Shown: piece by piece, positions 34,524 through 42,351 of the stretch | Layout: each line of letters starts with the position of its first letter | Numbering within the stretch: the first letter of the stretch is position 1 | Assembly (NCBI GenBank): GCA_025057315.1 | Contig: JANWXW010000141.1 | Coordinates: forward strand, 1 to 61,474 | DNA from: Myxococcota bacterium | GTDB taxonomy: Bacteria; Myxococcota_A; Polyangia; Palsa-1104; JAEUJZ01 | Direction: 5' to 3' | Length of the DNA stretch: 61,474 nucleotides | Program-made: the position numbers and the translations under genes | The notes under the pieces: generated by a model | What the model was told of the DNA's origin: nothing | The model's database searches: none | The model's input: only the letters and a program-made list of their open reading frames with translations

Positions 34524-35392
34524 TGGACCTGCTGCGTCTGGTCGGCACCGCGTTGGGAGCCATCGCTGCTGCCGCGGGCGTGCTGGCATTTGATGCCTGG
34601 ATCCACAGCAAGGACTCTATCCCACAACAGCTCTGGGCCGCTTACGTCCGCTGGTATCGCGAACCGGCCGAGTACCTCCTTGACCGCACACCCGCCAAGA
34701 CGTTTGCCATTTACCACGCCCTGCAGCTTCTAGCCTGCCTCCTTATCGCGGTTGTGGTCTTCGGTGGCCACCCGATTGCGTTGGTCGGTGCCCTGGCGGC
34801 TGGCATCCTGGGGCCACCGTATCTGTACCTGCGGCGAGTCGAGAAACGACGGGAGGCGCTGCAGCAACAGATTGACCCCGCGCTGCAGTTTATCGCCAAC
34901 GCGCTCCAGGTCACGCCCAACCTGGAGGAAGCCCTGTCCATGGTGGCGGAACATATGAAGCCGCCCATCTCCGAGGAGGTTTCGCGCGTGGTGACCGCCT
35001 ACCGACTCGGGCAGACACTGGATGACGGCCTGCAGGACATGGCCGCGCGCTGCAATGACCCCTTCATCACGGCCATGGTCATCGCGCTCATCATCGGCAA
35101 GCGCACCGGCGGCAACATCTCGGCGACGTTGCGCCGCATCGCCCACGCTACCCGCGAGGCAGTGCGCGTGGAGCTGGAGCTGCGCACCAAGACCAAGGGC
35201 CAGCGCGGCCAGTTTTACCTCATTTTGTTTCTTTATCCCGTGGGCCTTGTGAGCATCAAGCAGTTCTTGCCGCAGGTGTGGGATGTGCTCACCAACAGCT
35301 ATGCTGGCAAGCTGACGCTTCTATTTTCGATGATGGCGGTGGCGGGCGCCATCTACTGGGCGCGCAAAATTCTCAATCCGAAGAACCTGTGA
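34523..35392 (+). CDS. tadB: Tad inner-membrane platform protein TadB
   Basis: The protein has 289 residues from GTG 34523. It is a type II secretion F domain protein: membrane segments at about 3-22, 72-105 and at the C-terminus (LILFLYPVGLVSIKQF and LLFSMMAVAGAIYW), with the cytoplasmic helical core (QQIDPALQFIANALQVTPNLEEAL and GKRTGGNISATLRRIA) that matches GspF/TadB. It forms the platform above the ATPase together with the following TadC. Confidence 0.93.
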   Translation: MDLLRLVGTALGAIAAAAGVLAFDAWIHSKDSIPQQLWAAYVRWYREPAEYLLDRTPAKTFAIYHALQLLACLLIAVVVFGGHPIALVGALAAGILGPPYLYLRRVEKRREALQQQIDPALQFIANALQVTPNLEEALSMVAEHMKPPISEEVSRVVTAYRLGQTLDDGLQDMAARCNDPFITAMVIALIIGKRTGGNISATLRRIAHATREAVRVELELRTKTKGQRGQFYLILFLYPVGLVSIKQFLPQVWDVLTNSYAGKLTLLFSMMAVAGAIYWARKILNPKNL

Positions 35393-35405
35393 ATGGAGCT
35401 GGGGT

Positions 35406-36323
35406 GTGCTGAGCATTCTCTTTGAGATCTGGAAATACACCGCGAGCCTCGTTGCTGCGGCCGCCTCGTTTCTGTTGGTCGAGGCAGTGCTGTCGCCGCA
35501 ATGCCCAGACTTCGAGATCCGCGGACGCCGTGCCGGCAACCGCCGCCGGGCGCTGCGCGACTCGCCGCTGTTTGTTCTCATCCAGCCGCTGCTGCGCTTC
35601 TTTACCGCGTATGCGGCCATGATCAAGGCGCCCCGTCTCCGCGCCCAGCTGGAGCTGTGGCTCCGCCAGGCGGACGAGTTGGGCGGGCTGGTTCCCTCTG
35701 AGGTGATGGCGCTGTGTCTGATGTGCGCCTGCTTTCTGGGGGGCTTTGTCTACTGGCAGATTCACCCCTTGGCTGCGCCAGGCGCATTCCTGCTCGGCCT
35801 ACTCTTTCCCTACGATACCGTGCGTGGCGCCGCACGCAAACGCATCCAGACCATCGGTCGCAGCATCCCGACAATGGCCGACCTCATCGTGCTTAGCATG
35901 GAGGCCGGCATGGACTTTATCGGCTCGGTGCGATTGCTCGTCTCGCGGAGCACGATTGCAGACGGCAAGATGCCAGTTCGCGATGAGCTGCTGATGTTCC
36001 TGCACCAGCTTCAGCTGGGCCGTACGCGCCGGCAGGCACTGGAACTGCTGCGCAAGCGCGTGCCCACCGACGCGGTGCGCTCCTTCACCATCTCCATCAT
36101 CCAGGCGGAAGAAAAGGGCATGCCGCTCAGAGACGTACTGCGCATCCAGGCCGAGGTGCTGCGCCACAAGCGCGTGCAGGAGGCAGAAGCCTACATCCAG
36201 ACGGCGAACTTGCAGCTTTTGGGTCCCATTTTGGTGGTCATCATCTCCCTTATGTCAATTATCATCGTTCCCATGGTGATCATCGTCGGCGAAAATCTTC
36301 GTGGGGGGGGAAAGGTGTTCTGA
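35406..36323 (+). CDS. tadC: Tad inner-membrane platform protein TadC
   Basis: This is 305 residues from GTG 35406. The type II secretion F core is ADLIVLSMEAGMDFIGSVRLLV, followed by LGRTRRQALELLRKRVPTDAVRSFTISIIQAEEKGMPLRDVLR and the typical RRxRAEExA-like KRVQEAEAYIQTANLQLLGPI, ending in a membrane helix (VVIISLMSIIIVPMVIIVG). Three to four membrane segments in total. It overlaps the FHA gene by 1 bp (TGATG). Confidence 0.93.
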   Translation: MLSILFEIWKYTASLVAAAASFLLVEAVLSPQCPDFEIRGRRAGNRRRALRDSPLFVLIQPLLRFFTAYAAMIKAPRLRAQLELWLRQADELGGLVPSEVMALCLMCACFLGGFVYWQIHPLAAPGAFLLGLLFPYDTVRGAARKRIQTIGRSIPTMADLIVLSMEAGMDFIGSVRLLVSRSTIADGKMPVRDELLMFLHQLQLGRTRRQALELLRKRVPTDAVRSFTISIIQAEEKGMPLRDVLRIQAEVLRHKRVQEAEAYIQTANLQLLGPILVVIISLMSIIIVPMVIIVGENLRGGGKVF

Positions 36324-37345
36324 TGGCCAAGCTGACGTTGATCGTCACCCGCGGGGGGGAAATCCGCCGCCACCCCATTCGCGAGGAACGGCCCATGCTA
36401 CTCGGTCGCGGCTCGGATGTGGACATTCTGGTGGCCGACGTGTCCATCTCGCGGCATCAGCTCACCGTCAAGCACGCCGGCGATGCGCTGGAGTTCGAGG
36501 TGTCCCCACAGAGCCGCAACCAGGTGCTACTCAACGGCCGGCCGGTCCAGGCTGGCACCCTCCGCCCTGGTGACCGGCTCGCCGTCGGCTACTGTAGCTT
36601 TGAGCTGATGGCTGAGGCCGAGGTGCCCCAGGCCCGCCCTGCCAGGGTGCCGCCCGACCCTGCTGGCCACATCGATGTGTCGCTGGCTGAGGAGGAACAG
36701 CGCATCGCACCGCGCTGGATGGCCTCCATCGAGGATGCGAAGGCCCAGCAGCCCAAAAAAGAACGAGCCACCCCCCCCAAGCCCAAGACCCTGCTGGAAA
36801 AGATGGTCTTGCCGGCGATGCTCGTGCTGCTGGCAGGCCTAGGATACCTCTATTATCAGAGGACTCGGCCCGTGGAGACTCTGCAACCCCCCGAGCGCCT
36901 TGATCTTTTTGCCGATGTGCCGGCGATAGACTGCGGCGACCCGGAAGAGTGCTTCAACCGGGCCAAGCGCGCCTATGAGCTGGGCGTGAAGCTGTCGGAG
37001 CAAAGCGGCGCTGACCCGGCGACCCTCTACAAGGCCGCGCGGCAGTTCCAGATGGCGGCGATGGCCTTAAAGGGCCAGATGTTGCGGCTGCCAGAGCTGC
37101 AACCGCGGCTGAAGGCCGCACGGCAGCGGGTCATCGAGGCATTCGAAGATGCCCGCCTGCGTCTGGTGCGGGCCCAGCAGGAGGGCAACGCCAGCGCGGC
37201 ACTGGCTGCCATCGAGGAGCAGCTGGTGCTGCTGCAGGATAGCAAGCATCCCTACAAGGACCAGCTGCTGCGTGCGCGTGTGCGCGTCATGGAGGTACGC
37301 GACCAGGCGCGCCGGGAGGCAATCAGCAGCGGGAGGGTGCGATGA
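36323..37345 (+). CDS. FHA-domain membrane protein of the Tad-like operon
   Basis: This is 340 residues. The N-terminal FHA phosphothreonine-binding domain (1-95) keeps the conserved GRGS (28-31), SISRH (41-45) and NG (71-72). A linker, one membrane helix (about 157-177: VLPAMLVLLAGLGYLYY) and a C-terminal helical, TPR-like domain outside the cytoplasm (residues 200-335) follow. It should read Ser/Thr phosphorylation inside the cell and contact the periplasmic machine, a plausible link to myxobacterial Ser/Thr kinases. It overlaps the next gene by 4 bp (ATGA). Confidence 0.9.
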   Translation: MAKLTLIVTRGGEIRRHPIREERPMLLGRGSDVDILVADVSISRHQLTVKHAGDALEFEVSPQSRNQVLLNGRPVQAGTLRPGDRLAVGYCSFELMAEAEVPQARPARVPPDPAGHIDVSLAEEEQRIAPRWMASIEDAKAQQPKKERATPPKPKTLLEKMVLPAMLVLLAGLGYLYYQRTRPVETLQPPERLDLFADVPAIDCGDPEECFNRAKRAYELGVKLSEQSGADPATLYKAARQFQMAAMALKGQMLRLPELQPRLKAARQRVIEAFEDARLRLVRAQQEGNASAALAAIEEQLVLLQDSKHPYKDQLLRARVRVMEVRDQARREAISSGRVR

Positions 37346-37953
37346 TCCGGTGCGCCGTGCTCGTTGCCGGGCTGCTGTCCGCCTGCGCCCCCAAGGGACC
37401 GCAGCGCCCACCCGACCTAGAGGCGGCCTATGCGCGCCTGCAGCGAGAGCCGGGCCGCGCCGAGCCTTACCTGGAGCTTGCCCGGCTGTACCTGCGCCGC
37501 GGTGACTACCTGCGAGCCCGCCAGTACCTGGCGGTCGCAGACCAGCTTCCTGTGCGGGACGCGCGGGCGGCCTTCCGGCTGGCCGTGACCATCGCCGTGC
37601 GCTCCGAGCAGTACGATGAGGCCATCGCGCGCTGCCGTCGCCAGTTAGAGCATGAGGAGAGCACCGACATCCGACTGCTGATGGCCTCGCTCCTGGAGGC
37701 CACTGGCCGCTGGTCTGAGGCAGAGCGCGAGCGACGCCTGGTGCTGCAAGCCCGGCCCCAGGACCTGCACCAGATCATCGAGATGGCCCGCTTTTATCAG
37801 CGCTCCGGCCAGCCCGACGCCAACGAGCGCGCAGCGGCGCTGTACCGACGCTACCTGGAACTCGCACCGCAGGGCGATGAGGCTCCTCAGGCGCGTGCGG
37901 CCCTGTCGGCAATCTCCCTAAGCGAGGCTGCTCGACAGCCGGAGGAGAGGTAG
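37342..37953 (+). CDS. TPR lipoprotein, TadD-like
   Basis: This is 203 residues with a lipoprotein signal (VAGLLSACAP; Cys at about residue 15). Four TPR-like repeats follow (EPYLELARLYLRRGDYLRARQYL, EQYDEAIARCRRQL, GRWSEAERERRLVLQARP, ERAAALYRRYLELAPQG). TadD is the TPR lipoprotein that helps secretin assembly in classical Tad systems, and this is the likely counterpart. It lies between the FHA gene (4-bp overlap) and the second ATPase (8 bp). Confidence 0.87.
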   Translation: MIRCAVLVAGLLSACAPKGPQRPPDLEAAYARLQREPGRAEPYLELARLYLRRGDYLRARQYLAVADQLPVRDARAAFRLAVTIAVRSEQYDEAIARCRRQLEHEESTDIRLLMASLLEATGRWSEAERERRLVLQARPQDLHQIIEMARFYQRSGQPDANERAAALYRRYLELAPQGDEAPQARAALSAISLSEAARQPEER

Positions 37954-37961
37954 GAGAGGCG

Positions 37962-39095
37962 ATGTCATCTCTGGAACCCATCCCCGAAAAGGTCTTTGCA
38001 GAGACGCTGGCCGGCTTCCTGGCGCCGGTGCAGCGACTGCTCGATGATGTGACCGTATCAGAGATCCTTATCAACAGTCCCTCGGAGATTTACTACGAGC
38101 AACGGGGCCGGCTCTATCGGTCCGATGCGCGCTTTGAGTCCGAAGAGGACTTGCTCAGCCTGTGCCAGAACTTGGCTCAGTACGTCGGCAAGACCCTCTC
38201 TTATGAGAAGCCCTTCCTCGAGGCGCGCCTGCCTGACGGGTCGCGCGTGGCCGTGGTGGCCCCACCAGCGGCTCGAGGAAGCCTCAAGGTGAGCATCCGG
38301 CGCTTTGCACGGGAGCGGCTCCGCCCCGAGCAGCTCATCAGTTGGGGTAGCGCCACCCAGGAGGTCCTCGACTTCCTCAAAGCGTGTCTCCATTGCAAGC
38401 GGAATACCGTCGTGGCAGGGGGCACCGGCTCGGGCAAGACCACGCTGCTCAACGTGCTATCCTCCTTTTTTCCTGACGACGAGCGCATCATCGTCATGGA
38501 GGACGTGAGCGAGCTGCAGGTGCAGAAAGACCATGTCGTATATCTAGAGACGCGTCCGCCGGACCACCGGGGACGCGGTGAGGTCACCATGCGCGACCTG
38601 CTGCGCGCCGTGCTCCGCCTGCGACCGGACCGTATCATCGTCGGCGAGATTCGCGGTGGCGAGGCGATGGATCTGGTGCAGGCACTGACCACCGGACACG
38701 GTGGCTCCATGACCACGCTGCACGCCAATCACGCCATCGACGCCATGCATCGGCTGGAGACGATGTGCCTGATGAGCGACATCAACCTACCAGTGGGTCC
38801 GCTGCGCTCGCAGATCATCTCGGCCATCGACGTGATCGTGCAGCAAAATCGTCTCCGCGATGGTAGCCGTCGGATTGTCGGCGTCTATGAGTCAGAGCGC
38901 ATCGGTGAGCGCGGTGAGTATGTCCTGCGCCCCCTATTTCAGTTCCAGTACGAGGGTCTGGAGGCCGGCACCGGGCGCGTCTTGGGGAAGCTCGTACCCA
39001 CCGGCAACCTCCCGTCGTTCGCCGATGACATCGAGGCCCGTGGGTTCCAGCTTCCGGCCGCGATGCGCACCGCTCGGAGAGGAGGTCGTCCATGA
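37962..39095 (+). CDS. cpaF: CpaF/TadA secretion ATPase, copy 2
   Basis: This is 377 residues, about 80 shorter than copy 1 because the N-terminal helical domain is largely missing. The catalytic core is complete: Walker [10 protein letters not shown] at 153-161, Walker B in IIVGEIRGGEAMDLVQ and the His box GHGGSMTTLHANHA. Two distinct CpaF ATPases in one operon suggest separate extension and retraction (or secretion) motors, or a hetero-hexamer. Neither idea can be decided from sequence. It overlaps the next gene by 4 bp (ATGA). Confidence 0.94.
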   Translation: MSSLEPIPEKVFAETLAGFLAPVQRLLDDVTVSEILINSPSEIYYEQRGRLYRSDARFESEEDLLSLCQNLAQYVGKTLSYEKPFLEARLPDGSRVAVVAPPAARGSLKVSIRRFARERLRPEQLISWGSATQEVLDFLKACLHCKRNTVVAGGTGSGKTTLLNVLSSFFPDDERIIVMEDVSELQVQKDHVVYLETRPPDHRGRGEVTMRDLLRAVLRLRPDRIIVGEIRGGEAMDLVQALTTGHGGSMTTLHANHAIDAMHRLETMCLMSDINLPVGPLRSQIISAIDVIVQQNRLRDGSRRIVGVYESERIGERGEYVLRPLFQFQYEGLEAGTGRVLGKLVPTGNLPSFADDIEARGFQLPAAMRTARRGGRP

Positions 39096-39943
39096 GCAAA
39101 CCTGACGCAGAGGACGGAACTGACCGTACCGCGCTGCATCCTGCTCGGATCGATCAGGACCCACCCTGCACACCAGGTGATGTCGCCAGCTCGCTCGAGG
39201 AGCCAACGCTCCAAGGCGCCTCCTACCTAGTGGAGCGCATCACCCCGGTGCCGGCGCCCCACCTCCGTCCGGTGGCGCCCGACCCCGGCGGACCAGCCCC
39301 CCTGCCTCACGGGGAGAGCTTGTCGGAGAGCCCCACCGCAGCTGTGCAGAACCCGGGACCGCGGCCCTCGCCCTCCACGTGGCCTCAGGCGGGCGTCGCG
39401 GCTTCTGCCCAGCCGGGGCTCCTCATCCGGCCCATGGATGTGCCGCCGGATGTTGACACGGCCTATGTGCCGCTACCCGGACAGCCCGGGCCGCCACCGG
39501 AGCGGTCCAGCACCCGCGACACGGTCATCGCCCCGTCGATTCGCGCTGGCCCGCTGGGGCAGGTCGCCGAGCGCGTCCGCAAGTCCAGAAACGCGCGTCT
39601 TCTCATCATCATTGGGGCTGGCCTGCTGAGCTTGAGTCTGACCGTCTTTCTCTTTCTACCCCGCCCTCCGCCGCCCGTGCCAGTCCCGGTGGTGGAGGCC
39701 GACCCGGGCCCGGCCGTTCCCCCGCCGCAGGCCCCGCCGGAGCCCCCGCAGCCCCCCGACCCGGCCAGGATAGAGGAGCGCGACCAGCTGCTAGAACGCG
39801 CCATCTTGGCAGTCGAGTCGGGACGACTGGAGGAGGCGCTGGCGCTGTTCCGCCGCTACATGGAAGAAGACCCGAGCCCGGCAGCGGAGTTTATGGTCCA
39901 GCTCCTCCAGATGCAGCTCTCTCACACAGGCAAGGAGCCATAG
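39092..39943 (+). CDS. Proline-rich single-pass membrane protein with TPR-like tail
   Basis: This is 283 residues. A low-complexity, Pro-rich cytoplasmic region of about 165 residues is followed by one membrane helix (169-189), a Pro-rich periplasmic spacer (PPPPVPVPV, PPQAPPEPPQPP) and a short helical TPR-like end (LLERAILAVESGRLEEALALFRRYMEEDPS). It resembles periplasm-spanning TonB-like or scaffold proteins in layout. No family recognised. It is cotranscribed with the Tad-like genes. Confidence 0.82.
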   Translation: MSKPDAEDGTDRTALHPARIDQDPPCTPGDVASSLEEPTLQGASYLVERITPVPAPHLRPVAPDPGGPAPLPHGESLSESPTAAVQNPGPRPSPSTWPQAGVAASAQPGLLIRPMDVPPDVDTAYVPLPGQPGPPPERSSTRDTVIAPSIRAGPLGQVAERVRKSRNARLLIIIGAGLLSLSLTVFLFLPRPPPPVPVPVVEADPGPAVPPPQAPPEPPQPPDPARIEERDQLLERAILAVESGRLEEALALFRRYMEEDPSPAAEFMVQLLQMQLSHTGKEP

Positions 39944-39945
39944 GC

Positions 39946-40632
39946 ATGCGATGCCTCCCTGCCGTCCTGCTAATGGCTGTCCTGCTTACAGGGTGCCGCA
40001 CGCGAGATCTCGACCGCCAGCCGTTTATCATCCTGGTACAGGCCAAAGCCCACGACTTCCGCCCGGTGGAGGGTCTTGTCGTCGCCACCCCTGGCGGCGT
40101 AGAGCTGGCGCGCACCAACAGCGACGGACGAGCTCTCTTTTCCGCCGCCGGCCAGGAGGGCGAGTCGGTAGAGTTCATCGTCCAGCCTCCTCCCGGCATG
40201 CTGATCAGCGAAGGCGGCGAGAGGCGCCGGGTGCTGTTGCGTCGGCTGCGCTCCATCAGCGGTGGCCATGCCGACATCAACCTCGTCGACCACGACGTGA
40301 AGCTGCGCAGGCGCAAGTTGCCCTACGTGGTGCTGCTTGCCACCAACCAGTTTGCCGGCCTGCCGGTGGTGGTCTATGGGGTCGAAAAGACCAGGCTCAA
40401 CTCCCGCGGAGTCGGGATGTTCCTGCACGAAGGCCTGCCCGGTGATGAGCTGACCGTCACACTGCTTACCACATCCAACCCGCGCATCGCACCGGCCAGC
40501 CCGCAGAAGACCTTTACCCTGCCCGATGTCCCCTCCCAGCTCTTTTGGCGCGCAGAGCTAGAGCTGCGCAAGCAGCCAGAAAAAAAGCCGATCCCCAAGC
40601 GCCCTCGGTCCAAGGGCCCGACGCCGATCTAG
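39946..40632 (+). CDS. Lipoprotein of the Tad-like operon
   Basis: This is 228 residues with a clear lipobox (LLTGC, Cys17). The mature part looks like stacked beta-sandwich modules: residues 25-95 resemble a carboxypeptidase-regulatory or Ig-like fold (FRPVEGLVVATPGGVELARTNSDGRALF), and residues 115-205 a second similar unit (LPVVVYGVEKTRLNSRGVGMFLHEGLPGDELTVTL). The C-terminus is Lys/Pro/Arg-rich. It is probably an outer-membrane-anchored accessory factor. Family not recognised. The stop is embedded in a 24-bp tandem duplication. Confidence 0.82.
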   Translation: MRCLPAVLLMAVLLTGCRTRDLDRQPFIILVQAKAHDFRPVEGLVVATPGGVELARTNSDGRALFSAAGQEGESVEFIVQPPPGMLISEGGERRRVLLRRLRSISGGHADINLVDHDVKLRRRKLPYVVLLATNQFAGLPVVVYGVEKTRLNSRGVGMFLHEGLPGDELTVTLLTTSNPRIAPASPQKTFTLPDVPSQLFWRAELELRKQPEKKPIPKRPRSKGPTPI

Positions 40633-40667
40633 GACCTGCAGAAGACGCCGATCTAGGACCTACAGAA
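40620..40667 (+). repeat. 24-bp tandem duplication across the lipoprotein stop codon
   Basis: The 24-bp unit at 40620-40643 is repeated at 40644-40667 with one mismatch. Both copies keep an in-frame TAG, so the protein end is the same whichever copy is used. Unit length is a multiple of three. Confidence 0.9.
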
Positions 40668-40767
40668 CCAGAACGCCAGGCGGTTTGTCTGAGCGCCCCA
40701 AGGTGCGCCAGACCCATCCCTTCCATCGCCCTTTAGTGGGAGGCACGGACCGTCGAGCTAGCCAGGC

Positions 40768-41487
40768 ATGGCTACCTCGACCAAAACACCCAGGCGGCGC
40801 TCACACAAAAGCGCCCAGCTCAGCAAGCAAACCCGCATGGCCTATGAGAATGGTCGCCGGCTGCTCGAGCGCATCAGCAACGACCCCATGCTGGCCCCCC
40901 TGCGCGAGGACGCAGAGGCACGGCATCTGGTCGAGCAGCTCCGTCAGGAGGTTGCCGTTCTGGCCATGGCGCCCACCCTGCGCATCGGCGCGGCACGGCG
41001 CTTGCAGGGCGTGGCATCCAGGCGGCGCACAGCAGCCCATGCGCTCTTTGCTGCGTGCGCCGAGATTCGTCGCCGAGTCAAGCTCCGCTACCGGGGTCCG
41101 CGCCACCAAACGCTGCGTCGGGCCTTCGGGGAGGGCATGCCGGCCAGCCCCGCCAAGCCTGAGACGGTGCTGCAGTTCGCTCAGCAGATCCTCAGCGCCG
41201 CCCCCCACTACTCGAGCCAGCTGCGCGAAGTCCGCGTCCGGGCGCCCACCCTGCAGCGGGTGGCCAACCTGCAGAAGGGCCTGCGCGCCTGCACGCCCGA
41301 GCGCCTGGAACTAAGAACCGCCCGAAGGCAGATCTCGGACACGCTAGCGCAGACCGCCACCCGGGCCAACGCCCTATGCGCGGCGCTCATCGCCCTGGCC
41401 CGCCGCCTCTGCCCTGGTGATGATGTGAGCACGCTGTTACCTCCAGGACAGGTGCCCAAACCGGCGCGGAGCGCTCGCCGCAGCTGA
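40768..41487 (+). CDS. Hypothetical basic helical protein
   Basis: This is 239 residues, strongly basic (many Arg/Lys, few aromatic residues), predicted all-helical, no signal peptide or membrane helix. Repeated helical segments such as LVEQLRQEVAVLA and RRQISDTLAQTATRANALCAALIALA suggest a helical bundle. It follows the Tad-like operon after 135 bp with no visible ribosome binding site before ATG 40768. I do not recognise the family; membership of the operon is uncertain. Confidence 0.7.
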   Translation: MATSTKTPRRRSHKSAQLSKQTRMAYENGRRLLERISNDPMLAPLREDAEARHLVEQLRQEVAVLAMAPTLRIGAARRLQGVASRRRTAAHALFAACAEIRRRVKLRYRGPRHQTLRRAFGEGMPASPAKPETVLQFAQQILSAAPHYSSQLREVRVRAPTLQRVANLQKGLRACTPERLELRTARRQISDTLAQTATRANALCAALIALARRLCPGDDVSTLLPPGQVPKPARSARRS

Positions 41488-41539
41488 GGGGTCGGACCGT
41501 CTGTCTCCCCAGGACCATGGCGACCGCCGGCCTGGCTCA

Positions 41540-42226
41540 TCAGTGGTTCTCGAAAATCCGGTCCTCCGGGACGCCGTGGCGGATAAGAACCTGGGTGGCG
41601 GCATCCATCATGCCCCGCATGCCACACAGAAACGCCGCGGTCTGCGCGCCGATAAAGGGCGGCGGTGAGCGCGCCAGGTGATCTTGAACGTAGAGGCCAC
41701 GACTGCTGGCGACGGGAATGACGCTGATGCCGCCCTGATTCCAGAGCGGGAACTCGCGGGCATAGGCGAATTCAGCCGCTTGGCGCTGCCCATAGTAGAG
41801 CACCACCTGTCCGAACCGCTCTCGGTGCCGCAGCACAAGCTGTACCGTGGCTCGCAGCGGAGCAATGCCTGACCCAGCGGCCACGAGGATTAGGTCCCGG
41901 CCCTCCTGTTCCTCCAAAGGGAAGCCACGCCCCAAAATGTCCAGCACCCGCAACTCGGCCCCGACGCCAGGCTGGAGGGCCGCCACCAGGTCGGCCACCT
42001 GCGATCCCCGGCGCACCAGGATCTCTAGCGTTGGACCGCCGGGCGCCGCGGCCAGGGCGAAGAAGCTCCGCATCCGGCCACCTTCCACCTCCAAAAACTG
42101 CCCGGGACGCTGGTAGCGGTCGCTGAGCGCCTGGGGCGCACGCAAGCGAACGCCGCGCAGATGGGCGGTTTCGTCCCATGCCTCGTCCACATGGACCAGA
42201 AAGGCCTCGCGACGCGCTGCCACCAT
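41540..42226 (-). CDS. Ferredoxin-NADP reductase-type FAD/NAD oxidoreductase
   Basis: This is 228 residues: FAD-binding barrel (1-100) then NAD(P) domain (100-228). The NAD motif VAAGSGIAPLRATV and the C-terminal CGMRGMMDAA (usual CGPxxM) are clear. The FAD motif, normally RxYS, is replaced by RSFFALA, so flavin binding is probably altered. No 2Fe-2S domain is attached. It would pass electrons between NAD(P)H and an unknown partner. It converges with the hypothetical gene 52 bp away and is divergent from the DUF4388 gene. Confidence 0.83.
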   Translation of the reverse strand: MVAARREAFLVHVDEAWDETAHLRGVRLRAPQALSDRYQRPGQFLEVEGGRMRSFFALAAAPGGPTLEILVRRGSQVADLVAALQPGVGAELRVLDILGRGFPLEEQEGRDLILVAAGSGIAPLRATVQLVLRHRERFGQVVLYYGQRQAAEFAYAREFPLWNQGGISVIPVASSRGLYVQDHLARSPPPFIGAQTAAFLCGMRGMMDAATQVLIRHGVPEDRIFENH

Positions 42227-42351
42227 GCCCGCTGAATCGTAAGCAGAATGCCCCTTCTATGCAACGCCACGCCAGCCTAGGGCCTACTCCCGCAGGCCAT
42301 GGATTGACCGTCCCATAAGCTAAAATATCCCCGCCGCGGGACCCTTGCAGC
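42227..42351. promoter_or_regulatory. Divergent intergenic region before the DUF4388 gene
   Basis: This 125-bp region separates the oxidoreductase and DUF4388 genes. TTGACC (42305-42310) and TAAAAT (42321-42326) resemble a weak sigma-70 -35/-10 pair, although the spacing of about 10 bp is too short for one promoter. No strong dyad was seen. Confidence 0.25.

Noticed and set aside
40685..41314. Overlapping 209-codon frame near the hypothetical gene at 40768
   Set aside because: Ser/Pro/Ala-rich shadow translation; the frame from 40768 has coherent helical segments.
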